64,000 nt of DNA, from assembly GCF_900103525.1 (NCBI RefSeq), contig NZ_FNHN01000006.1, positions 62,001 through 126,000 of the forward strand. The letters are read 5' to 3'. The stretch comes from Bacillus sp. OK048. Its GTDB lineage: Bacteria > Bacillota > Bacilli > Bacillales > Cytobacillaceae. The notes under the pieces are model-generated. The model worked only from the letters and a program-made list of their open reading frames with translations. It was not told the origin of the DNA and did no database searches. Positions 58,620 to 64,000 of this stretch are shown here, in pieces (the first letter of the stretch is position 1; each line of letters opens with the position of its first letter). The position numbers and the translations under genes were made by a program.

Positions 58620-59093
58620 CTAGTGTATTTGGTTCTTGCTTTTTATGGAATAGATTAATTCATCATCAACAGCCTTGATTACTCTGCCGGTATCTCTAAA
58701 ACCTACTGATACATATAGTTGTTTTGCTTTTTCATTTTCGGGAACAAAGGTTATAAATATTTCGTCACACTTAAATTGGTTCACCATTTCTTTTATGACC
58801 AACAGTAATGCCTCCCTACCATACCCATTTCCTTGAAACCTGTAATCAATCATAATTCTACAAATTTCATAGCCAGAAAGTTCTTCTGAATACCCATACA
58901 TCGTAAAGCCTATTGGTGTATCACCTTGATAGATAGCTTTAACTGTCCAATTCTCTTCCATACTGGCTTGTGCTAAAGATAAACAGTTTGATGCAATTGT
59001 TTTTTCGAATACTCTGTTTTGTTGGTCTTCTGCACTACTAAGTCTTATAATGTCTAACCAGTTTTGTTTAGTTACTTCCTCTAATGTAATCAT
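58620..59093 (-). CDS. GNAT acetyltransferase, BltD/spermidine-acetyltransferase-like
   Basis: 157 aa. ICRIMIDYRFQGNGYGREAL is acetyl-CoA motif A (Q-G-N-G-Y-G), followed by CDEIFITFVPENEKAKQLYV. The arrangement GFTMYGYSEELSGYEICRIM resembles spermine/spermidine acetyltransferases of the BltD group. A polyamine substrate would fit a genome with the carboxynorspermidine pathway, but the sequence does not prove it. ATG 59093 has AGAGGGAAATG upstream. Single gene. Confidence 0.78.
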   Translation of the reverse strand: MITLEEVTKQNWLDIIRLSSAEDQQNRVFEKTIASNCLSLAQASMEENWTVKAIYQGDTPIGFTMYGYSEELSGYEICRIMIDYRFQGNGYGREALLLVIKEMVNQFKCDEIFITFVPENEKAKQLYVSVGFRDTGRVIKAVDDELIYSIKSKNQIH

Positions 59094-59401
59094 TTCATTT
59101 CCCTCTAATCAAAATTTTGATACTCCTTTATTAAGTTCTCCTTTTGTTGAAAATAACCTTTTTTAAGACTGTGTTAAACTCTACGGCGCGTTTGTTGCTT
59201 CGATTTATGGCTGCATGTAAATTCGAGCTTTACCTTTTTTTACGAAAATTACTCAATCATACGAGACATTATAATACTCTTCCATAACAAGCCCATTTTG
59301 ATTAATAGCTTTATGGTCGTTAACCCGCCACTGAAAAAGACAGGCACCAACCTGGCACCATTTATTAAGAACTTTAGTTGAAAATAATTCTCAATTACCT
59401 A
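59094..59401. repeat. Intergenic region with repeat fragments
   Basis: GACTGTGTTAAACTC at 59167 is a fragment of the element whose full copy is at 61130. GACAGGCACC and TGGCACCA at 59339-59359 belong to the GGTGCCAGGCACC family. No gene. Confidence 0.5.
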
Positions 59402-59457
59402 TTGACACAATTTTCTTATGACTATAATATATAAATGTGATAATGATAATCATTTTC
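59402..59457 (+). promoter_or_regulatory. Promoter with Fur box upstream of the siderophore-binding gene
   Basis: TTGACA at 59402 with TATAAT at 59423 (15-bp spacer) or TAATAT at 59425 (17-bp spacer). GATAATGATAATCATTTTC (59439-59457) matches the 19-bp Fur consensus at 17 positions, placed over the transcription start. Expression should rise under iron limitation. Confidence 0.85.
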
Positions 59458-59586
59458 AATTAAATCGATAAATAAGAGGAGCTGAACACAAGATTCAACT
59501 GGTAGACAGAGAGTTTTTCTGATGTTCTAAAAGACGAGTGTACATACGTATTTTGGCTAAATTTAATTCTAAAGGAGACTAAAAGG

Positions 59587-60543
59587 ATGAAAAAATTAAG
59601 ATTTATAGCTATTATGTTCGCAATGATTTTCATATTAGCAGCGTGCGGCAGCACAGAAGAAGCGAGTAAATCCTCAGGTAATGAAGGTGAGAAAACGGAA
59701 GAAGCGAAAGAAGTCAGGATTACCCATAAATACGGAAAGGTTACCATTGAAAAGAACCCCAAGAAAGTAGTTGTATTTGATTTTGGAGTACTAGATGCGC
59801 TAGATACTTTGGGTGTAGAAATTACTGCTCTTCCACAAGCAATTGTACCAAAGAAGTTAGAGAAGTATGCAGGTTCAGAATATACCAATGTTGGAAGCTT
59901 AAAAGAACCTGATTTTGAAGCGCTGCATGAATTGCAGCCAGATGTTATTTTCATTTCATCAAGGCAAGCAGAGCTATATGACCAATTTGCAGAAATTGCC
60001 CCAACGGTATTTGTAGATGTAGATTATGCAAACTACATGTCCTCTCTTGAAAAGAACTTCAAACTTTTAGCTGAAGTTTTTGAAAAGGAAGACGCACTTG
60101 ATGAAAAAATGAATGAGCTAAATGCTAGTATTGAAGCGTTAAATAAAGAAGCCTCCGCATCTGACAGCAAAACATTGATTTTATTGGCTAATGAAGGAAA
60201 AGTAAGTGCCTTTGGCCAGGGATCGCGCTATGGATTTGTACATGATGTATTTGGCTTCAAAGCAGTAGACGACAACCTGGAAGTTTCCCAGCACGGTCAA
60301 AGTGTCACGTTTGAATATATTTTAGAAAAAAATCCAGATGTTCTATTTGTTGTTGACCGTTCTGCTGCAATTGGTGGGGAAGTAGGAGCAAAAGATACCC
60401 TTGAAAATGAGTTGGTAATGAAAACAAATGCGTATAAAAATGGAAAGATAATTTACCTAGACGCGGTGAATTGGTACATTGCAGGAAATGGGATTACGTC
60501 AACACAATCGATGGTAGAAGAAGTGAAAGCAGCATTAGAATAG
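59587..60543 (+). CDS. yclQ: YclQ-like petrobactin-type siderophore-binding lipoprotein
   Basis: 318 aa. Lipobox LAAC (Cys20). The periplasmic-binding-type domain follows YclQ of B. subtilis closely: KKVVVFDFGVLDALDTLGVE, NVGSLKEPDFEALHELQPDV, ISSRQAELYDQF, FGQGSRYGFVHDVFG, HGQSVTFEYILEKNPDVLFV, DAVNWYIAGNGI. YclQ captures petrobactin and its precursors for the YclNOP importer. Here no permease or ATPase genes are adjacent, so it is an orphan receptor. A Fur box and a 126-nt leader precede it; AAAGGAGACTAAAAGG lies before the ATG. Confidence 0.9.
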   Translation: MKKLRFIAIMFAMIFILAACGSTEEASKSSGNEGEKTEEAKEVRITHKYGKVTIEKNPKKVVVFDFGVLDALDTLGVEITALPQAIVPKKLEKYAGSEYTNVGSLKEPDFEALHELQPDVIFISSRQAELYDQFAEIAPTVFVDVDYANYMSSLEKNFKLLAEVFEKEDALDEKMNELNASIEALNKEASASDSKTLILLANEGKVSAFGQGSRYGFVHDVFGFKAVDDNLEVSQHGQSVTFEYILEKNPDVLFVVDRSAAIGGEVGAKDTLENELVMKTNAYKNGKIIYLDAVNWYIAGNGITSTQSMVEEVKAALE

Positions 60544-60551
60544 ATAGAAGG

Positions 60552-60577
60552 AAGCCGGAATGATGTTCCGGCTTTTA
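60552..60577 (+). terminator. Intrinsic terminator of yclQ
   Basis: AAGCCGGAA / TTCCGGCTT plus T-rich tail. Confidence 0.85.
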
Positions 60578-60713
60578 TTCATTATGCCACCCTTAGGAGG
60601 TACAACTAGAAAACAAATAGCCACGTTGCAAAAAGGATAAACTGCCCCATTCCTAGATTTACTTCTATGCAAATAACGAAATTCCAACTACAAACGATTT
60701 AGATTACATTGAG

Positions 60714-60900
60714 CTATCGCTACCGTTTAATCCGGATTAGTGAAAAACTTGAATATGGAATAATAGGTCTTAATGATGGACTTCCTGCTGTTGCTCAAGC
60801 ACCGTTCGGAGGGTTTAAAGATAGTGGTTTAGGAAGAGAAGGTGGTCATCACGGGATTGAAGAGTACCTAGAAGTAAAGTATGTATCGATAGCTTTTTAA
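60714..60900 (+). pseudogene. C-terminal remnant of an aldehyde dehydrogenase (GabD-like)
   Basis: About 62 codons reading [55 protein letters not shown]: the final strand and oligomerisation tail of NAD(P)-dependent succinate-semialdehyde dehydrogenases. The catalytic Cys/Glu and NAD domain are missing and no ribosome site is present. This is the remains of a deleted gene. Confidence 0.8.
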
Positions 60901-61129
60901 AATATTAAAGGTACGGATCAAAAGGAAAATAGGAATGTATCAAAGTGGTGATGGCATTCTTTTCTTCCTCAAATCAAGCAGCTTGCTTCTTTGAATGAAG
61001 AGAAGTTGCTCATCTTTGATTTTGGGGTCAGGCCCAATGTCATAAAGATAACCTTCAAAAATTTAACAAATACAGATTTTAAAACGAGAAAATACCTTTT
61101 TATCATACGAAATAGCATTTTAATAAAAG
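60901..61129. other. Non-coding remainder after the dehydrogenase remnant
   Basis: It holds a GGGGTCAGGCCCA short palindrome (~61022) and otherwise nothing recognisable. Confidence 0.35.
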
Positions 61130-61373
61130 GCTGTGTTAAACTTGGCTGTTGATTTGTGCTCCACTAAGGAATGCTTCTTTGAATAATCACCGCAGTGACA
61201 GGCGGTCTTTGCCTGTCACGAGGCGCTTCGCTTTCCGCAGGCGGTTCGGGAAGCCTCCTCGGCGCTAAAGCGCCTGCGGGGTCTCCCCTATCCCGTCCTC
61301 CTGCAGGAGTCTCGCGCCTTCCGCAAAAATCAACATAGTTATTAAATCAACATTTTCCTTTAACACAGCCAAT
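61130..61373. repeat. Full-length GC-rich Bacillus-group repeat with terminal inverted repeats
   Basis: GGCTGTGTTAAA at the left end and TTTAACACAGCC at the right end are perfect inverted repeats. The interior (GGCGGTCTTTGCC, GCGCTTCGCTTTCCGCAGGC, GGCGCTAAAGCGCC, CCTCCTGCAGGAGTCTCGCG) is GC-rich and strongly structured. It has no open frame. The layout is that of a non-autonomous mobile element; a partial copy is at 59167. Confidence 0.8.
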
Positions 61374-61531
61374 AAAAAAAAGACAATAGGAAATTAGAGG
61401 ATATAATATCCATTTTTTTTACACCCTCTTAGTTTCCAATTTTTAATGTAAATTTCTTTAGGGCTGACATTTGCATTAATCCGTTTTTAATAGCCCTTAA
61501 TCCTTTGATACGAGGGAAAATCCTACCTATC

Positions 61532-61624
61532 AACAGCAACACGGATGGGTTGAAAAATGCAGTGGATAGCGAACTTAAAAGTGAGCGGTTAAAAACGGAG
61601 CTCATCACCAATGTGTCTCTTTGA
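61532..61624 (+). pseudogene. Fragment of a histidine kinase (HAMP-HisKA boundary)
   Basis: The frame reads NSNTDGLKNAVDSELKSERL, KTELITNVSL, stop. SERLKTELITNVS is identical to residues just before the phospho-acceptor His of the kinase at 54194. The fragment breaks at the point where HDLRTPL should follow. It immediately precedes the ribosome site of the next gene. Confidence 0.65.
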
Positions 61625-61635
61625 GGAGGTTGATA

Positions 61636-62211
61636 ATGATGGGAAAAAGGGTGTATATTCTTTTAACAAATTCAGGTTCCTTTTTAACAAAGTTGATTAA
61701 GCTCTATACGAGAAAACCATATAATCATGCATCCATAGCCTTTGATAACGAGTTGTCCGAGGTATATAGTTTCGGGAGAAAAACAGCTAGAAACCCATTT
61801 ATTGGGGGATTTGTTAAAGAGGAAGTTAGGGCAGGTTTATTTACACATGCAGACTGTGCCATTTATTCCTTTACTGTAACAGAGGATCAAATGCAAAAGC
61901 TGAAACACTATTTACAAGAGATCGAAGCCCAAAAGAAACACTATCGCTATAATTTTTTAGGTTTATTCGGTGTTATGTTTAATAAGCCAATAGATAGGAA
62001 AAAAGCTTACTTCTGTTCTCAGTTTGTTGCAACTTTACTAATAGAATGTAACATCAACCATTTTGAGAAACCTCCATCCCTTATCGCACCACATGACTTG
62101 CAGAAGGTTTGCAAATTTCAATTCGTGTATGAAGGAAAGTTAAAGGAATATCCTCATGTGGATAGCGCTGAAAAAATACTTGCTCCCTTTCCTTATTCGC
62201 TCATAAACTAG
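61636..62211 (+). CDS. Permuted papain-fold (YiiX/NlpC-like) cysteine hydrolase-type protein
   Basis: 191 aa from ATG 61636 (GGAGGT 5 nt upstream; ATG 61639 also possible). RKPYNHASIAFDNELSEVYS supplies the His and DRKKAYFCSQFVATLLIECN the Cys of the circularly permuted papain-like fold used by YiiX/YaeF-type amidases and lipid hydrolases. No signal peptide, so it acts in the cytoplasm. The substrate is unknown. Single gene; no clear terminator directly after. Confidence 0.78.
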   Translation: MMGKRVYILLTNSGSFLTKLIKLYTRKPYNHASIAFDNELSEVYSFGRKTARNPFIGGFVKEEVRAGLFTHADCAIYSFTVTEDQMQKLKHYLQEIEAQKKHYRYNFLGLFGVMFNKPIDRKKAYFCSQFVATLLIECNINHFEKPPSLIAPHDLQKVCKFQFVYEGKLKEYPHVDSAEKILAPFPYSLIN

Positions 62212-62433
62212 AGAATATTTAGCTGCTCCACCCCTATTGATTCCCTTTTCTTTATATTATTTTTCTTCTACATTTGGTGAAACTCCAGAGGTTGATATGT
62301 ATATCGGTACAATATAACCCAGAATAATAGAATGTTTAACTAGGGCGTCTCGCACTATGTAAAGGCGCTTTTTCTATGAAATTAAACAATACAGGGGCTC
62401 AGAACTTCTCTTAGGGGAAACGGTTGGGAGGTG

Positions 62434-62478
62434 AAAAAAAGAGGAAGAAATATCAATTGGTATTTCTTCCTCTTTTTT
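62434..62478 (-). terminator. Bidirectional intrinsic terminator
   Basis: AAAAAAGAGGAAGAAATA / TATTTCTTCCTCTTTTTT, perfect 18-bp stem with a CAATTGG-type loop. Confidence 0.88.
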
Positions 62479-62505
62479 CCCCCTCTATCCATTGTTCCTT
62501 ACCGG

Positions 62506-62703
62506 TTATTTTTCCTCGAACGGTATTCCAAAGTCTTTTTCTATAATTTTAAGAACTAACTTGTAAGCATCTGATTGACCACTTAAGTAATTTCTATCCG
62601 ATATGTGCCTTTGACTACTATATTTTTCATTTGTTTGGTCTAGGAAAATTTTAATTAAACTATGGAGGTTTTCAACTTTCGATTTTCGGTATGTTTCAGC
62701 CAT
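62506..62703 (-). CDS. Small hypothetical protein (65 aa)
   Basis: Soluble helical protein: MAETYRKSKVENLHSLIKIF, LSGQSDAYKLVLKIIEKDFG. CGAAAGGAAG is 6-7 nt before the ATG and a strong terminator follows. No family recognised. The region upstream (62704-62820) shows nothing else. Confidence 0.6.
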   Translation of the reverse strand: MAETYRKSKVENLHSLIKIFLDQTNEKYSSQRHISDRNYLSGQSDAYKLVLKIIEKDFGIPFEEK

Positions 62704-62828
62704 AAAAAACTTCCTTTCGTTTTTAACAGCAATATACTACGAATTGTATACAAATGTATACAAAATAGATTGATAATTCGGAAATAGTTTTTGTTGAATA
62801 GACTTTTAGAAATTTAATTGAAAAAAAA

Positions 62829-62962
62829 CTTCGTCCACGACAAGAAATTCTCTTGAAATGGAGTTAAAGCCCGTTTTTCAAAAGGGCTTGTGGCACTTTT
62901 AATCAATCATTTAGTTAAGAAGAATTTGCTCATTATTTGTCGAAGATAGTAGTTGGGTATTG
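62829..62962. repeat. Interspersed repeat, copy 3 of 3 (TGTCGAAG element)
   Basis: CTTCGTCCACGACAAG at the left, GCCCGTTTTTCAAAAGGGCT hairpin in the centre, TTTGTCGAAGATAGTAGTTG at the right. The most complete copy; compare 4425 and 10805. Confidence 0.6.
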
Positions 62963-63013
62963 GTTGAAAATGGTAGAATGGGGGGGTGATTATGCTCTTA
63001 TGGGGGAATTTAA

Positions 63014-63742
63014 TTGAGTAAGAGAAGGACAAAGAAGCAACAAAGACAATTAGAAGATGGTATAAAGTCGGTTCTTTTAGTGGTGGCTGGAATTTCCTAT
63101 TACTTTACACGACAACTTTATCTAACACTAATGGTGGTAGGAGTGATCGTGGTATTAATTATTGTTTTTGCAGTTTTAAAGAGTAATAGAGAAAAGGAGC
63201 GGTTAAGGAATTCTGGGATTGAGGATATCGATAAGATGGATGGTATTCTGTTTGAGCATTATCTTAAGGAACTTTATCAATCGAGAGGATATGCTGCGGA
63301 AGTAACGAGTGCTAGCGGGGATTATGGGGCTGATCTATTGCTTAAGAAGGACGGAAGAAAGATTGTGGTGCAAGCAAAGCGGTATGCAAAGGATGTAGGG
63401 ATAAAAGCAGTTCAAGAGGTATTGGGGGCAAAATCGTATTATAAGGCCGAGGAAGCATGGGTCGTTTCGAATAGCTATTTTACCAAAGCAGCAAGAGAAT
63501 TAGCCGCTAAAGGACAAGTGATGCTGGTAAATAGGGATGAGTTAATTGATTATATTCTGCTGTTAAATCCAGGAAGTGCAAAGCCCATTCCATTGAAAAT
63601 GGTAGATTCTGATTCAAACGGTTTTAATCAGACCTGTGGTAAATGCGGGAGCCCAATGGTCCTAAAGACAGGGAAAAGAGGGGCATTTCTGGGTTGCAGT
63701 AGTTTTCCGAAGTGCCGGAATACGAGGGGTTTAAATACCTAA
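63014..63742 (+). CDS. Membrane-anchored Mrr-type restriction-endonuclease-fold protein with zinc ribbon
   Basis: 242 aa, TTG start after TGGGGGAAT. Two helices (~18-58), then a PD-(D/E)xK domain of the Mrr family: GILFEHYLKELYQSRGYAAE, Asp107 in SGDYGADLLL and the Q-A-K motif (Q120, K122) in IVVQAKRYAKDVG. The C-terminus carries a topoisomerase-type zinc ribbon CGKCGSP ... GCSSFPKC. All active-site residues are present. Such proteins may degrade foreign or modified DNA at the membrane, or act in DNA uptake or repair; no partner methylase is nearby. Confidence 0.85.
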   Translation: MSKRRTKKQQRQLEDGIKSVLLVVAGISYYFTRQLYLTLMVVGVIVVLIIVFAVLKSNREKERLRNSGIEDIDKMDGILFEHYLKELYQSRGYAAEVTSASGDYGADLLLKKDGRKIVVQAKRYAKDVGIKAVQEVLGAKSYYKAEEAWVVSNSYFTKAARELAAKGQVMLVNRDELIDYILLLNPGSAKPIPLKMVDSDSNGFNQTCGKCGSPMVLKTGKRGAFLGCSSFPKCRNTRGLNT

Positions 63743-63784
63743 TAAGAAAACTCAATAGTTGGTAGGCATTCTTCCAATTATTCT

Positions 63785-63822
63785 TTAAAAAAGTGCGGCT
63801 TAACCCATCTTGGATTAAGCCG
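63785..63822 (-). terminator. Terminator of the L,D-transpeptidase gene
   Basis: CGGCTTAA / TTAAGCCG, with TTTTTT on the minus strand. Confidence 0.8.
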
Positions 63823-63842
63823 TTCTCCTGATATTTAAATTC

Positions 63843-64000
63843 CTAATACACAACAACTGGCTGATAAACACTAAGATTATCATAGACGGTTTTCATGACA
63901 TTAGGGGCGACGTTGATACAGCCACCGGAGCCTGCCGCTAGATAGGCAGTACTGCTCCAGTTTGTCCGCCAACCAGCATCGTGGAAACCTTGACCACTGT
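63843..64000 (-). CDS. L,D-transpeptidase (YkuD family), C-terminal part; 5' end outside window
   Basis: The minus-strand frame ends at TAG 63843 and is open to the window edge. It reads SGQGFHDAGWRTNWSSTAYL, AAGSGGCINVAPNVMKTVYD, NLSVYQPVVVY. FHDAGWR and the SGGCIN nucleophile loop (Cys) are the conserved catalytic features of YkuD-type transpeptidases, which make 3-3 cross-links or attach proteins in peptidoglycan. N-terminal domains cannot be seen. Confidence 0.85.
   Translation of the reverse strand, partial: SGQGFHDAGWRTNWSSTAYLAAGSGGCINVAPNVMKTVYDNLSVYQPVVVY

Noticed and set aside
59460-59954. 164-aa minus-strand frame opposite yclQ
   Set aside because: Antisense shadow of a well-supported lipoprotein gene; Ser-rich composition and no ribosome site.
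60709-60900. Real 63-aa gene
   Set aside because: The sequence is the tail of an aldehyde dehydrogenase with no catalytic part and no ribosome site; listed as a remnant instead.
62936-62946. Spo0A box TTGTCGAA controlling the Mrr-type gene
   Set aside because: The match is part of a dispersed repeat found at other sites, so it is weak evidence for regulation.

Overview
The window looks like a chromosomal segment of a low-GC, endospore-forming Bacillaceae species. The signs are strong AGGAGG-type ribosome sites, YmaF, a YjcZ-like peptide, FbpA, DUF1659/DUF2922 small proteins, a class D sortase with LPNTA substrates, a sporulation-kinase remnant, and several repeat families seen in Bacillus-group genomes. 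The genus cannot be fixed from sequence alone (Neobacillus or Cytobacillus-like is a guess). No rRNA, tRNA, prophage, transposase or CRISPR array was found.

Layout. 1-3.7 kb: end of a large Ig-like surface protein, a zinc-ribbon membrane protein, two small genes around a MITE-like palindromic element, and a LytR-CpsA-Psr enzyme. 3.7-11.3 kb: a two-gene coiled-coil/membrane unit of unknown function, a kinase deletion remnant, an ArsB/NhaD-type permease with a CotB-like protein, a 20-bp tandem array and an SRPBCC protein. 11.3-20.9 kb: a signalling locus with two paralogous NarL-type histidine kinases, one response regulator, a BcrA-type ABC exporter, two beta-lactamase-family serine hydrolases, a 51-aa membrane peptide and a lipoprotein. 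Three upstream regions there share a TCAC-N9-TGAC site. 21-25.8 kb: a frameshifted lipoprotein, RarD, and a TetR-centred group with two matching operators. 25.8-29.7 kb: a tandem duplication of an OppA-type lipoprotein. 29.8-36 kb: LPNTA surface protein plus sortase D, small sporulation-type proteins, a GIY-YIG protein and a TRM11-like methyltransferase. 36.6-44.2 kb: an ECF transporter cassette (RpiR regulator, S component, fused ATPase, EcfT), a PHP phosphoesterase, and a second LPNTA surface protein. 44.5-47 kb: carboxynorspermidine polyamine operon behind a transcription-attenuator-like leader. 47.5-51.9 kb: a YodB/CatR-type regulator with a dioxygenase-like VOC protein, a flavin oxidoreductase and an NAD(P)-binding protein, then a class V aminotransferase. 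52.3-57.1 kb: a DUF2207 protein and an OmpR two-component system. 57.3-64 kb: a LOG-family protein, a GNAT, a Fur-controlled siderophore-binding lipoprotein, gene remnants, a papain-like protein, an Mrr-type nuclease, and the end of an L,D-transpeptidase.

The most unusual structural signal is in the intergenic DNA. Five separate tandem arrays, at about 31.3, 33.1, 36.2, 44.2 and 52.0 kb, have unrelated unit sequences but the same 52-bp period, and most units carry an inverted repeat. Three of the five share a GGTAA in the right arm. A sixth array has an exact 20-bp period. The second notable signal is the leader ahead of the polyamine operon, which has the layout of a riboswitch or attenuator but matches no class I know. 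The window also holds several in-place decay products: a kinase, a HAAS protein, an aldehyde dehydrogenase and a kinase fragment.
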